This document shows, piece by piece, positions 1 through 8,709 of a stretch of DNA of 64,000 nt. The DNA is from Sphingomonas montanisoli (GTDB lineage: Bacteria > Pseudomonadota > Alphaproteobacteria > Sphingomonadales > Sphingomonadaceae). The stretch spans positions 930,001-994,000 of the forward strand of contig NZ_VTOU01000001.1 in assembly GCF_008274695.1 (NCBI RefSeq), read 5' to 3'. Numbering within the stretch: position 1 is the first letter of the stretch; every line of letters begins with the position of its first letter. Under the pieces are notes generated by a model that worked only from the letters and a program-made list of their open reading frames with translations, was not told where the DNA came from and did no database searches. The translations under genes were made by a program, and so were the position numbers.

Positions 1-1052
1 TCGGCACCGGCGCGACGGGCATCCAGTTGATCCCGCGCGTCGCCAAAACCGCGAAGCATCTGACCGTGTTCCAGCGTACGCCATCGTCGGTCGGCATCCG
101 CGGCAACCATGCGACCGACGTCGAATGGTATAAGTCGCAGAAGCCCGGCTGGCAGGAATATCGCCGGTCGCTGTTCCTCGATGCCGCATCGGGGCTGTGC
201 GACGACAGCGAAATACGCGACGGATGGACCGAGACCGGCCGCATCCTGCGCGAAGGCAAGCCGGCGCATCCCGAAACGCCCGAGGAGATGGGCAAGCGCG
301 CGATGATGGCCGACATTCAGGTGATGAACGGCCGGCGCGCGCGGATCGACGAGACGGTCAAGGATCGCGAGACCGCCGAGAAGCTCAAGCCCTGGTACAA
401 TCTGTTCTGCAAGCGACCGACCTTCAACGACGAGTTCCTCGACGCCTTCAACCGTCCGAACGTGACCCTGGTCGACGCCAGCGGCGACGATGCGATCAGC
501 GAAATCACCGAGACCGGCGTGGTCGCGGGCGGCAAAGACTATCCGGTCGACCTGATCATATACGCCTCAGGCTTCCAGGTGATCGGTACGGTCGGCCAGC
601 GCGTGACCTTCCCGGTCAAGGGCCGCGACGGCGTGATGCTGGAGGATCATTGGGGCGCGGGCATGCGCACGCTCCACGGCCTGACCGCGCACAATTTCCC
701 CAACTGGTTCTACATCGGCCAGGGGCAGAATGCGGTCGCCGCGAACTACACGACCACGGTCGACGATCAGGCCAAGCACCTCGCCTATATCCTGACCGAA
801 GCGAAGAAGCGCGACGCGACGGTGATCGAACCGACCGCCGAGGCTGAGCAGGGCTGGCTCGACGAGATCCGCGCATCGAACAAGCGGCCGCCCGAATTCT
901 ACGAGAATTGCACGCCCGGCTATTACAACAACGAGGGCAAGGGCGGCGTTACGATCTGGGCGGAGAGCTACGCCCCCGGAGCGACCGCCTTCAACGCGCT
1001 GCTCAAGACGTGGCGCGATGCGGGCGACATGAAGGGCCTTACCCTCCGGTAA
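1..1052 (+). CDS. Flavin-containing Baeyer-Villiger-type monooxygenase, 5' part cut off by window edge
   Basis: The reading frame is open from base 3, so the gene begins before the window; the apparent TTG at 27 is internal. The first visible residues, GTGATGIQ, form a second Rossmann GxGxxG/A nucleotide-binding motif followed by HLTVFQRTP, which is typical of the NADPH-binding half of cyclohexanone/phenylacetone-type Baeyer-Villiger monooxygenases. About 350 residues remain of a family usually 500-600 long, so the FAD-binding Rossmann motif and the FxGxxxHxxxW fingerprint lie outside. Such enzymes insert one oxygen next to a ketone carbonyl to give an ester or lactone, using FAD and NADPH in the cytoplasm. 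It converges on an Old Yellow Enzyme gene, which suggests a shared catabolic locus. The substrate cannot be read from the sequence. Confidence 0.85.
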   Translation, partial: GTGATGIQLIPRVAKTAKHLTVFQRTPSSVGIRGNHATDVEWYKSQKPGWQEYRRSLFLDAASGLCDDSEIRDGWTETGRILREGKPAHPETPEEMGKRAMMADIQVMNGRRARIDETVKDRETAEKLKPWYNLFCKRPTFNDEFLDAFNRPNVTLVDASGDDAISEITETGVVAGGKDYPVDLIIYASGFQVIGTVGQRVTFPVKGRDGVMLEDHWGAGMRTLHGLTAHNFPNWFYIGQGQNAVAANYTTTVDDQAKHLAYILTEAKKRDATVIEPTAEAEQGWLDEIRASNKRPPEFYENCTPGYYNNEGKGGVTIWAESYAPGATAFNALLKTWRDAGDMKGLTLR

Positions 1053-1056
1053 GATG

Positions 1057-1084
1057 GTTGGTCCGGCGGTAATGCCGGACCAAC
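1057..1084. terminator. Bidirectional hairpin terminator between convergent genes
   Basis: A perfect 11-bp stem (GTTGGTCCGGC at 1057-1067 pairing with 1074-1084) with a 6-nt loop sits in the 39-bp gap between the monooxygenase stop and the ene-reductase stop. Neither side has a long T run, so its strength as an intrinsic terminator is inferred from position and stem only. Confidence 0.6.
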
Positions 1085-1091
1085 GCCCCTA

Positions 1092-2219
1092 TCACCCGGC
1101 CATTGCCGGATAGTCGGTATAGCCTGCCTCGGCGCCGCCATAGATCGTCATCTGGTTCGGATCGGCGAGTTCGGCGCCGATCTTGAACCGTTCGAACAGA
1201 TCGGGGTTGGAGATGTAGCGGCGGCCGAACACGAACAAATCGGCCATACCGGCATCGAGCGTCTTTTGCGCGAGATCGAGTGTCAGATCGCCCGAGGCGA
1301 TGATCGGACCGCTGAAGCGGTCGCGCAGGAACTGGTACGGCCAGTGCGACCACACTTCGACCTGCCCCTCGGTGCTTGCCACGGTCGAGAATTCGTTGAG
1401 ATGCTGGTAGGACAGGCTTGTCTGGAAATGCAGATAAGCGGGCTTCATCGCGTCGAGCTTGCGGACGAGCAGGTCGTAGGTCGGCTCGACCTCGGCATCG
1501 TCGATGTCGTTGTAGCGGATGCCGGGTGCGATCTTGATGCCGGTCCGTTCCGGCCCGAACACCTTGAACAGCCGCTCCATCGCCTCGATCGCGAAGCGGG
1601 TGCGCTTTTCGGGGGTGCCGCCCCATTTGTCGTCGCGCTGGTTGGTGTTGGTCGACAGGAACTGCATCGGCAGATAGCCCGACGCGCCGTGCAGTTCGAT
1701 CCCGTCGAAGCCGGCAGCCTTGGCGTTGACCGCCGCGCGTTCCAGCCCGTCGAGCACGCCGTCGACCTCGTCGGTCTCGAGCGCGCGGGGCATCGCCATG
1801 CGGACGAGTTGGACATTGCCGTCATCGCCGATGGTCAGAATCTGGAAATCGGCCTGCACCGCCGAGGGCGCGACCAGCTGGTGCCCGCCATTGTTGACCG
1901 GATCGCCAACGCGGCCGCAGTGCATCAGCTGCATGAAAATCTTGCCGCCGCGCGCGTGGACGGCGTCGGTGACGGCCTTCCATCCGGCGGTCTGTTCGTC
2001 ATTTTCGATACCGGGGGTCGAAAAATAGCCCTGCGCATTGATCTCCGGCCACACGCCTTCGGTCAGGATCAGGCCGGCCGAGGCGCGCTGCGCATAATAT
2101 TCGGCCATGATCGCATTGGGCGTGCCGGTTGGGCAGCGCGCGCGGGTCATCGGCCCCATGACGAGGCGGTTGTTGAGGCGGATCGGGCCGAGGTCGAACG
2201 GTTCGAGAACGGATGCCAT
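1092..2219 (-). CDS. Old Yellow Enzyme family alkene reductase (NADH:flavin oxidoreductase)
   Basis: A 375-residue FMN-dependent ene-reductase, full length for the NemA/OYE class. It opens with LFDLG-type strand residues (EPFDLGPIRLNNRLVMGPMT), has GLILTEG, the FMN-phosphate region and the SGDLT segment near the C-terminus. Family members reduce activated C=C bonds of enones, nitro compounds or nitrate esters with NAD(P)H. The active-site segment reads ELHGASGY: the first His is present but the second substrate-anchoring His/Asn (normally HxxH or HxxN) is Ser. A good ribosome site (GGAGAG) precedes the ATG. It is the second gene of a minus-strand pair, 13 bp behind the NTF2-like gene. Confidence 0.9.
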   Translation of the reverse strand: MASVLEPFDLGPIRLNNRLVMGPMTRARCPTGTPNAIMAEYYAQRASAGLILTEGVWPEINAQGYFSTPGIENDEQTAGWKAVTDAVHARGGKIFMQLMHCGRVGDPVNNGGHQLVAPSAVQADFQILTIGDDGNVQLVRMAMPRALETDEVDGVLDGLERAAVNAKAAGFDGIELHGASGYLPMQFLSTNTNQRDDKWGGTPEKRTRFAIEAMERLFKVFGPERTGIKIAPGIRYNDIDDAEVEPTYDLLVRKLDAMKPAYLHFQTSLSYQHLNEFSTVASTEGQVEVWSHWPYQFLRDRFSGPIIASGDLTLDLAQKTLDAGMADLFVFGRRYISNPDLFERFKIGAELADPNQMTIYGGAEAGYTDYPAMAG

Positions 2220-2232
2220 GAGGGGTCTCTCC

Positions 2233-2733
2233 TTAGTTACCGAAATAGCTGGGGTCGGTGCGGTCGCGCTTGCCGGTGGTGGCGAAGGCGCCGGTCGCGG
2301 GGCCGCTCACGTCGAAATCGAGCACGAACTTGCGTTCGGCGATGCGCCATTCGCCGTCACGCTTTTCCCAGCGATCGATGTAGCGGCCAAGATTGCGGAT
2401 ATCCTGCGCCTGTTCGCCTTCGTACCGGCGCAGGGTGACGTCGGCATAGGTTTCGCTGCGCGCCTTGTCCGGCCCGTCGATCCAGATGCGGATGTTCGAA
2501 AACTGGTGCGAATGGGCGTGGAAGTGCGGGTGGACCGACATGCACATGTCGACGAAGCCGTGTCCCGTCCCCTGGAACATCTGCTCGCCATAGTCGGCAG
2601 CGCAATCCGCATGGAACACGGCATAGCCCAGTTCCTTGTCGAGCCGGTCCATCGAACGGCCATAATCGTAGATGCGTTCGGTGATCGCCTGCTTGTCGAG
2701 CAATTGCTGAAGCTGGGTTTCCATATCGGACAT
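2233..2733 (-). CDS. SnoaL/NTF2-like domain protein
   Basis: A 166-residue cytoplasmic protein of the SnoaL-like NTF2 fold (SnoaL_4 type), starting MSDMETQLQQLLDKQ. The ATG at 2733 is preferred over upstream starts because AGAGGAG lies just before it. The fold makes a cone-shaped cavity used by small dehydratases, isomerases and ring-hydroxylating dioxygenase beta subunits; which reaction, if any, this one catalyses is not visible. It leads an operon with the downstream ene-reductase and is divergent from a LuxR-type regulator, so it probably belongs to the same pathway as the monooxygenase and reductase. Confidence 0.8.
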   Translation of the reverse strand: MSDMETQLQQLLDKQAITERIYDYGRSMDRLDKELGYAVFHADCAADYGEQMFQGTGHGFVDMCMSVHPHFHAHSHQFSNIRIWIDGPDKARSETYADVTLRRYEGEQAQDIRNLGRYIDRWEKRDGEWRIAERKFVLDFDVSGPATGAFATTGKRDRTDPSYFGN

Positions 2734-2814
2734 CGCTGGCTCCTCTTGGGATCGCCCGCCTGTGCCGGCGGGTCTGTCTGGGGCGATGCTTGTCACGCTG
2801 GCGCAAGCGCGTCG

Positions 2815-2830
2815 TCACCCTTAAGGGTGA
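2815..2830. promoter_or_regulatory. Perfect 16-bp palindrome, candidate operator
   Basis: TCACCCTTAAGGGTGA is a perfect palindrome lying 8 bp before the LuxR-type regulator start and 81 bp upstream of the divergent NTF2-like gene. Its position between a regulator and the genes it probably controls makes it a candidate binding site for that regulator. The assignment is inference. Confidence 0.5.
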
Positions 2831-2838
2831 TATCTGCG

Positions 2839-3675
2839 ATGTTCGATATGGACGGATATGACGCTCTGATCAGCGGAATCTACGACGCGGGCATCGCGGG
2901 CGGGTCGCTGTCGCACATGTTCGAGCTGATCCGCGATGCGGTGGGCGCGGCCGGCGCCGGGGTGACGATCTACGACGCCGACGATCTGATGCTCACGCAC
3001 ACGCTCGTGCGATCGGGCCGGTCGATCTCACGCAGGCTGATGGACAAGCTGCTGCCGATGACCGACGATCCGGGCGCCGGCCTTGTCACCGGCGCGCGCT
3101 TCCCATTGGCGCGGCGCTTCACCGATATCGTCCCCGAACCGCAATTGCGGCATGCGCGCTGGTTCCGTGAACAGAGCGCGCTGACCAGTCTGGGCCACGG
3201 CGTGATGATCGACGTCGACATTGCCGGCATACGCGTGCGGCTGTTCGCGGTCCGAAGCACGGGTGCGCCCAATTTCAGCGAGGACGATGTCGACCTGTTC
3301 GACCGGATCGGCCCGCACCTCCGCCGTGCCTTCGCGAAAGACGCGCGGCGCTTCTCCCCCTTTCAGGCGAAACGCGGGCTGCAGGTGATCCTATACGATG
3401 AAGACCGGCTGGCCCCCGCCTTCGTCCGCGACGATCCGTTCGATCGCCAACTTGCGGCGCGATATGGCCTGACGCCCGCCGAAGTGCGGGCGTTGCGCGT
3501 CATGGCCGGCGGCGTCACCCGCGCCGAGGCGCATGGCCGGCTGGGCATCGGCGCCAATTCGCTCAAGACACACATGCGCCGGATCTACGCCAAGACGGGG
3601 ACGCGGCGGCTGCCCGAACTGGTGCTGCTGGTGCAGGCGCTGCGCGGCGGTCAGCCGGCCAGCAAGCCTTCATAA
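2839..3675 (+). CDS. LuxR-family helix-turn-helix transcriptional regulator
   Basis: A 278-residue protein with a C-terminal LuxR/GerE-type DNA-binding domain: YGLTPAEVRALRVMAGG, then the recognition region SLKTHMRRIYAKTGTRR (about residues 215-265). The N-terminal 200 residues have no recognisable autoinducer-binding domain; they contain a PAS/GAF-like sensory region. This architecture is common in regulators of catabolic loci in sphingomonads. ATG at 2839 (MFDMDGYD) is chosen; the second Met at 2848 is possible. It is divergent from the NTF2/ene-reductase pair, and its last 25 bases overlap the convergent TetR gene. Confidence 0.85.
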   Translation: MFDMDGYDALISGIYDAGIAGGSLSHMFELIRDAVGAAGAGVTIYDADDLMLTHTLVRSGRSISRRLMDKLLPMTDDPGAGLVTGARFPLARRFTDIVPEPQLRHARWFREQSALTSLGHGVMIDVDIAGIRVRLFAVRSTGAPNFSEDDVDLFDRIGPHLRRAFAKDARRFSPFQAKRGLQVILYDEDRLAPAFVRDDPFDRQLAARYGLTPAEVRALRVMAGGVTRAEAHGRLGIGANSLKTHMRRIYAKTGTRRLPELVLLVQALRGGQPASKPS

Positions 3676-4250
3676 CAGGCGATCATCCGTTCGAGCGCGG
3701 GTTCGTAACTGCCGAAGTTCGCCGGAATGCCGAACGCCTCGGCCGAGCTTCGTCCTTCGGCCAGCGGCACCAGCGTCGTTTCCATGAACTGCGTGGCGAC
3801 AACCGCGCCCAGCACCGTCTGGTTGGTTTCGAAATAGAGATCGTTCGCCACCCGCTTCGTCAAGCCGCGCGTGTGGAGCAGATCGACGATCACGCGGCGG
3901 GTCTCGGCGCCGAAATGCGTGCCGGCATTGCCCGACACGAGATTGGCGATCAGCTGCGGCCATCCACGCATCCGTTCGAAGGTGAGCGCGGCATGTTCGC
4001 GGATGATGTCCTGCCATCCCTGGCCGACATCCTTGACCACCATCGCCTGCGCCCGCCGCGACGCGACCTGGAAAATCAGATGCTCGCGACTGTTGACGTA
4101 GCTGTAGAGCGTGCCGACCGCGACGCCGAGCCGCCGGGCGAGCGGCGCCATTTCGATATTGTCGATGCCCATCGCCCAGGCTTCGTCAAGCACGCGTTCG
4201 AGGGTCAGGCGGCGGGGGCGACCGGCAGGGCGGGCGGCGGGCTTCAACAT
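3651..4250 (-). CDS. TetR-family transcriptional regulator
   Basis: A 199-residue repressor with the TetR helix-turn-helix at about residues 15-60 (LTLERVLDEAWAMGIDNIEM, then LARRLGVAVGTLYSYVNSRE) and a helical ligand-binding C-terminus. Family members bind palindromes as dimers and release DNA on binding a small ligand. It is divergent from the TonB receptor gene, with 301 bp between them carrying two perfect inverted repeats, so it probably controls the receptor and itself. The 3' end overlaps the LuxR-type gene by 25 bp in convergent orientation. Confidence 0.88.
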   Translation of the reverse strand: MLKPAARPAGRPRRLTLERVLDEAWAMGIDNIEMAPLARRLGVAVGTLYSYVNSREHLIFQVASRRAQAMVVKDVGQGWQDIIREHAALTFERMRGWPQLIANLVSGNAGTHFGAETRRVIVDLLHTRGLTKRVANDLYFETNQTVLGAVVATQFMETTLVPLAEGRSSAEAFGIPANFGSYEPALERMIACYEGLLAG

Positions 4251-4551
4251 GCGCGCCCTCTATCGCGCAACTGAACAGGTTCACAATATCGTTTCACGCG
4301 CTTGCGGCAGGACCGGAAAAACCGTGTCGCAAAAAGCGCGACTTTAACTGACGTATGTTCTGTTTTATGCATTGCTCATCGACCGATCTTTCAGAGACGG
4401 TTGCCAGATGCAGCGCGCTTTGCGATGCAAAGATATAATTGAATCGATTCGAAAACGAATCGTTCCGATGCTGACGCGATCAAGACGCAGCACGGAACCT
4501 TAGGAGAAAGCGCCGTTCCACCGGGGCGAGCGCGATGGAGGGGAGGATTTA
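4251..4551. promoter_or_regulatory. Divergent promoter region with two inverted repeats
   Basis: This 301-bp AT-richer gap separates the TetR gene from the TonB receptor. It holds TGAACAGGTTCA (4272-4283, perfect palindrome, 22 bp before the TetR start) and CGATTCG-AAAA-CGAATCG (4445-4462, perfect 7-bp arms, 89 bp before the receptor start). These are candidate TetR operators. A GGAGAA stretch and GGAGGGGAGG just before 4552 supply the ribosome site for the receptor. Confidence 0.5.
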
Positions 4552-7077
4552 ATGAAAATTCTGAACAGGACTCGTGTCGCGTTCCTCGCGTCGGCGGCAG
4601 CCGCCGTCACAGCGCCCGCCTTTGCGCAGAGCGCGCCTGCGGACGACAACCGCGTCACCGGCGTCGAAGAGATCATCGTCACCGCGCAGAAGCGCGAACA
4701 GAACCTGCAGAACGTGCCGATTTCGATCACCGCGATGACCGCCAATGCGCTGCAGGCGAATCGTGTGCAGGACGTGCGCGATCTGAGCGCTGTCGTCCCC
4801 AACCTGACAGTCCGTCCGTCGGGCGGCGGCTCGCAGCTGCCCAACTATACGCTGCGCGGTATCCTGACCGGCGGTTCGGCGGTCGGCACCGACAAGGGCG
4901 TCGCACTCTACATCGACGGAGTCTACATTCAGGCGACGGCCGGTTCGGTATTCGAAACCGCCGATCTCGAGCGGATCGAAGTGTTGAAGGGTCCGCAGGG
5001 CACCCTGTTCGGCCGCAACGCCACCGGCGGCGCGGTGAGCTTCATCACCCGCAACCCGACCGGCGAGTTCGGGGTGCGGCAGGAGTTCACCTACGGCAAT
5101 TACGATCAGATCCGGTCGCGCACGCGTGTCGACCTGCCGCAATTCGGCCCGCTGAGCCTGTCGGCGACCTATCTGCACAAGGAACGCCGCGGCGACACGC
5201 GCAACCTGGGCGCAGGCACGCGCTGGGATTACGGCCCCGCCACCGGCGGCAAGATCGGCGTGAAAACATCACCCAAATATCTGGGCGACGAGAATGTCGA
5301 GGCCGTGTCGGCGGCCGCCAAGCTCGATCTGCACCCCGATCTCGATCTGATCTACAAGTTCGATTATTCGCAGAACGACTTCACCCCCGAAGCCGCCGGC
5401 GTCGCCTATTTCCCGACCGGCTTCCTGTCCGGCCTCTATGCGGCGCAGAGCGCGGCGACCCGCACCCCTGTCACGCTCAAGCGGCCCAAGGCGGTGAACA
5501 ACAACTTCACCACGCCGGGCTATTCCAAGAATGTCGGCCACAACCTGACCGCGAAGTGGCAGATCAACGATACGGTGTCGGTGAAGAACATCCTCGCCCG
5601 CCGCACGACCCGGCTTTACAACACCTTCCAGCTCGATGGTCTGGGCGGCCTGCTCAATACGCCGGCGGTTCCGGTATCGGCCACCGCGATCGTGCCGCCG
5701 GCCTGGCTGCCGGGCGGCAATCCGGGTCAAGCCTGCCTTGCGCCCGTCCCGTCGACGTCGTGTCTGCAGAGCGTGGGCAAGCCCTTCGCCTATCTGACCA
5801 ACAACTCGTTCAACAACCTCAAGCAGTGGAGCAACGAGTTCCAGGTCAACATCAACACCGACTGGTTCACGATCACCGCCGGCTACCTCTACTTCCACAT
5901 GTTCCAGCAGACCGGCGGTCTCAACGACGTGTTCAACACGAACATCCTGACCGCCTTCTACGGCCAGGGGACCAGCGCGCAGGGCACCGCCTTCGTGATC
6001 CCGCAAAATCCCGGCTTCCAGCCCGGCAATATCAAGGTCAATTCGAACGCGGTCTATGTGCAGCCCGAATTCCACCTGACCGATCGGCTCGACCTCGTTC
6101 TCGGCGGGCGCATCACCAAGGATCGCAAGAAGGGCAACGAATATCTGCCCAACCAGCCGACCAACCCCGCGCTGCCGCGCCTGATCTCGCCGATCCGCTA
6201 TCGCAGCTCGCACCAGAACTTCCTGGTCGGCGTGAACTATCGGCCCGTCGACGGCATCCTCACCTACGCCAAATATTCGACCGGCTATATTTCGGGCGGT
6301 CAGCTGGCGACGATCCCGTTCCAGCCCGAAACCGCCAAGTCGTGGGAAGCCGGCATCAAGGCCGATCTGCTCGATCGGCGCCTGCGCACCAACCTGTCGG
6401 TCTTCGACGTGAAGTATAAGGCGATCCAGTACAACACGTCGGGGACGATTTCGGGCGTGCCGGCAGCCTTTCCCTTCTCGGTCGCGATCATCTCCTCAGC
6501 CGATGCCAAGGCTTATGGCGCGGAATGGGAGAATACATTCATTCCGGTCGACGGCCTGACGCTGGGCGCGAACTTCGGCTACCTGCACTTCAAGTTTGAT
6601 CAGGATACCGTGTTCGGCGGGATCGGATGCCAGGGGCCAAGCTGCACCGGCGGCTTCGTGCTCCAGTCGGGTGCGCCCGGCTATCGCGAGTTCGCGCGGC
6701 CGAAGTGGACCGGCAATCTTTCGGCGCAATATGAAACCGCACCGATCATCGCGGGCGGCCACATGATGTTCCGCGTCGACGGCAACTTCCAGAGCAAGAA
6801 CTCGCTCACCTCGGATCTCACCCCCGGCACCGGCCCGACCTCGCAGGCCGATCCGGTCCTCGTGAAGGCCGCGACCAAGCCCTTTGCGTGGATCGTCAAC
6901 GGGCGCGTGGCGCTGACCGACTTCGACCTTGGCAGCACCAAGGCGACCGTCGCGGTGTGGGGCCGCAACATCCTCGACAATGACGACATCATCCAGTTCG
7001 TCGGCCTCGGCCCCGTAGGCTCGGCGCTTTACGAGCGCGCGCGCACCTACGGCGTCGATCTGGCGGTGGAATTCTGA
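4552..7077 (+). CDS. TonB-dependent outer-membrane receptor
   Basis: An 841-residue receptor with a Sec signal peptide (MKILNRTRVAFLASAAAAVT, cleavage after AFAQ), a TonB box (EEIIVTAQKREQ), a plug domain (NVPISITAM, then YIDGVYI and the VLKGPQGTLFGRNATGG signature) and a C-terminal beta barrel ending in an aromatic (VEF). It would import a scarce substrate across the outer membrane using TonB energy. It belongs to the broad class sphingomonads use for plant compounds, sugars and xenobiotics as well as siderophores. Neighbouring oxidoreductases and an MFS transporter favour an organic substrate over iron, but this is inference. Confidence 0.92.
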   Translation: MKILNRTRVAFLASAAAAVTAPAFAQSAPADDNRVTGVEEIIVTAQKREQNLQNVPISITAMTANALQANRVQDVRDLSAVVPNLTVRPSGGGSQLPNYTLRGILTGGSAVGTDKGVALYIDGVYIQATAGSVFETADLERIEVLKGPQGTLFGRNATGGAVSFITRNPTGEFGVRQEFTYGNYDQIRSRTRVDLPQFGPLSLSATYLHKERRGDTRNLGAGTRWDYGPATGGKIGVKTSPKYLGDENVEAVSAAAKLDLHPDLDLIYKFDYSQNDFTPEAAGVAYFPTGFLSGLYAAQSAATRTPVTLKRPKAVNNNFTTPGYSKNVGHNLTAKWQINDTVSVKNILARRTTRLYNTFQLDGLGGLLNTPAVPVSATAIVPPAWLPGGNPGQACLAPVPSTSCLQSVGKPFAYLTNNSFNNLKQWSNEFQVNINTDWFTITAGYLYFHMFQQTGGLNDVFNTNILTAFYGQGTSAQGTAFVIPQNPGFQPGNIKVNSNAVYVQPEFHLTDRLDLVLGGRITKDRKKGNEYLPNQPTNPALPRLISPIRYRSSHQNFLVGVNYRPVDGILTYAKYSTGYISGGQLATIPFQPETAKSWEAGIKADLLDRRLRTNLSVFDVKYKAIQYNTSGTISGVPAAFPFSVAIISSADAKAYGAEWENTFIPVDGLTLGANFGYLHFKFDQDTVFGGIGCQGPSCTGGFVLQSGAPGYREFARPKWTGNLSAQYETAPIIAGGHMMFRVDGNFQSKNSLTSDLTPGTGPTSQADPVLVKAATKPFAWIVNGRVALTDFDLGSTKATVAVWGRNILDNDDIIQFVGLGPVGSALYERARTYGVDLAVEF

Positions 7078-7084
7078 TCTCCCT

Positions 7085-7112
7085 GGCCCGGCGGGTGCCC
7101 TCCCGCCGGGCC
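7085..7112 (+). terminator. GC-rich hairpin after the TonB receptor
   Basis: A perfect 11-bp stem (GGCCCGGCGGG at 7085-7095 with 7102-7112) and 6-nt loop begins 7 bp after the receptor stop and is followed by CTTTCCC. It lies before the CMD-like gene and could attenuate transcription into the downstream genes. Confidence 0.6.
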
Positions 7113-7129
7113 CTTTCCCAAGGTGTTGC

Positions 7130-7543
7130 ATGGCCGACCATAATCCCACCGAACAGGACATGATCGCGCGCGGCCAGGCCGTGTTCGACGATTGCTATCG
7201 CGGCGTCGTGCCGCAGCCGCCCAGCATCGACCCCAAGGGGTTCAGCGGCATGACGATGAAGATGTTCAACGATTTCTGGGGCGGGATCGAACAGCTTTCG
7301 ATGCGCGACAAGCGCATGGTGATCCTGGGCGGCCTGCTGTCGCATGGCCGCGCGGACATGTTCACGATCCACGCCGAATGCGCACTGCGCAACGGGGAGA
7401 TGGACGCGAACGAGCTGCGCGGCGTCGTCCTGATGGCGCTGCCCTATATCGGCTTTCCCAACGCCTCGGTGTGCATGATGGCGTCCGAACAGGTGATCGC
7501 GAAGGTGCAGAGCGGCGCGCCGGTGCAACCGCCGTCATTTTGA
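7130..7543 (+). CDS. Carboxymuconolactone decarboxylase family protein
   Basis: A 137-residue all-helical protein of the CMD/AhpD-like family (MRDKRMVILGGLLSHGRADM, then HAECALRNGEMDANELRGVVLMALPYIGFPNA). Classical members decarboxylate gamma-carboxymuconolactone in the beta-ketoadipate pathway; many others are uncharacterised or act as peroxidase-like proteins. No CxxC pair typical of AhpD is present, so an antioxidant role is unlikely. It begins an apparent operon with the MFS and dehydrogenase genes, each overlapping the next by 4 bp. Confidence 0.85.
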   Translation: MADHNPTEQDMIARGQAVFDDCYRGVVPQPPSIDPKGFSGMTMKMFNDFWGGIEQLSMRDKRMVILGGLLSHGRADMFTIHAECALRNGEMDANELRGVVLMALPYIGFPNASVCMMASEQVIAKVQSGAPVQPPSF

Positions 7544-8709
7544 CCCATGCGCCGGTGAACGCTGCGGGCAAGACCGCGATCGCGCTGGGCGGCGTGCTGC
7601 CCGGTGTGGCGCTGGGCACGATATCGGTGATGCTGCCCGGTATCGCCGACGCCTTCGGCAATGGCGAGAACGGCCTGTTCATCAAGATGGTGGCCACCGC
7701 CACCGGCCTGGGCATGATGATCGGCGCGCCGATCGGCGGCTGGCTGTCCGATCGTTGGGGCCGCCCCCCAATCCTCGCCACGGCGACGGTCATCTTCGGG
7801 CTGGTCGGCTGCGGCATGGCCTTCGCCGCTGCGCTGTGGCAGCTGATCCTCGGCCGCTTCATCGTCGGGCTGATGGTCGGCACGATATCCACTGGCTACA
7901 TCGCCCTGATCGGCGATCATTTCAGCGGCTCCGCGCAGAGCAAATGGCTGAGCATCAACGGGGCGCTGGCGACATTCCTGGTCGTGGCGCTGAACCCGAT
8001 CACCGGGATGCTCGCCGAACTGGGCTGGCGAGAGGCGTTCCTCGTCTATGCGATGGCATTTCCCTGCCTGATCCTGCTGCTGATCGGCGTGCCACGCCGG
8101 ATTCTATCGGCGGCGCCACAATCGGTGGCCCCGCGCGGGCGTGTGCCGTTCGCCGCGCTGCTGCTCGGCGTTGCGGCGGGGACGCTGGCGACCGGCACGT
8201 CGCTCTACTGGCCGTTCCGGCTTCGCGAAGTGGGCCTGGAATCGGCGCAGGACATCGCGCTCTATGCGCTGCCCAACACCTTGCTGATCGGCGCGGCGGC
8301 CTTCTCCTACGGCATCGTCCGGCGGCGTCTGTCGATCCATGGCGTGTTCATGCTGTGCGGGTTCATGTCGGCGCTGGGCCTGATCATCATGGCGATCGCC
8401 AGCACGCCAGCACAGGTTGCGCTGGGGCTGCTGCTCGAGGGGGTCGGCGTCGGCCTGCTCACCCCCAACCTTTCACTTTATACCATCGAGCTATCGCCGC
8501 CGGACAGGCGCGCGGCGATGATCGGGCTGGTCAAGGGCGTCTACTTCGGCAGCCCCTTCCTCACCCAATTCGCGCTCGAGTGGATCAACCACCGCGCCGG
8601 CACGCCCGCCTCGCTGCTCGCCATCGCCGTCATGGCGGCGACACTGGGGCTCGTCATGCTCGCGGCCATGCTGAAGACACGCTCGCTAAAGGAAATCGCA
8701 ACATCATGA
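7540..8709 (+). CDS. MFS transporter
   Basis: A major-facilitator protein with 12 predicted membrane helices and the MFS loop signature GWLSDRWGRPP between helices 2 and 3. The start is taken as TTG at 7540, which overlaps the preceding TGA (TTGA), giving 389 residues; a GTG at 7555 is the alternative. Neither has a strong ribosome site, so translational coupling to the CMD-like gene is likely. It probably moves a small metabolite of the local pathway across the inner membrane. The next gene starts within its stop codon. Confidence 0.85.
   Translation: MTHAPVNAAGKTAIALGGVLPGVALGTISVMLPGIADAFGNGENGLFIKMVATATGLGMMIGAPIGGWLSDRWGRPPILATATVIFGLVGCGMAFAAALWQLILGRFIVGLMVGTISTGYIALIGDHFSGSAQSKWLSINGALATFLVVALNPITGMLAELGWREAFLVYAMAFPCLILLLIGVPRRILSAAPQSVAPRGRVPFAALLLGVAAGTLATGTSLYWPFRLREVGLESAQDIALYALPNTLLIGAAAFSYGIVRRRLSIHGVFMLCGFMSALGLIIMAIASTPAQVALGLLLEGVGVGLLTPNLSLYTIELSPPDRRAAMIGLVKGVYFGSPFLTQFALEWINHRAGTPASLLAIAVMAATLGLVMLAAMLKTRSLKEIATS

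Noticed and set aside
4494-4517. Possible EcfG-type stress promoter (GGAAC and CGTT) before the TonB receptor
   Set aside because: The spacing is 15 bp where 16-17 is expected, and it overlaps the ribosome-site region, so chance is likely.
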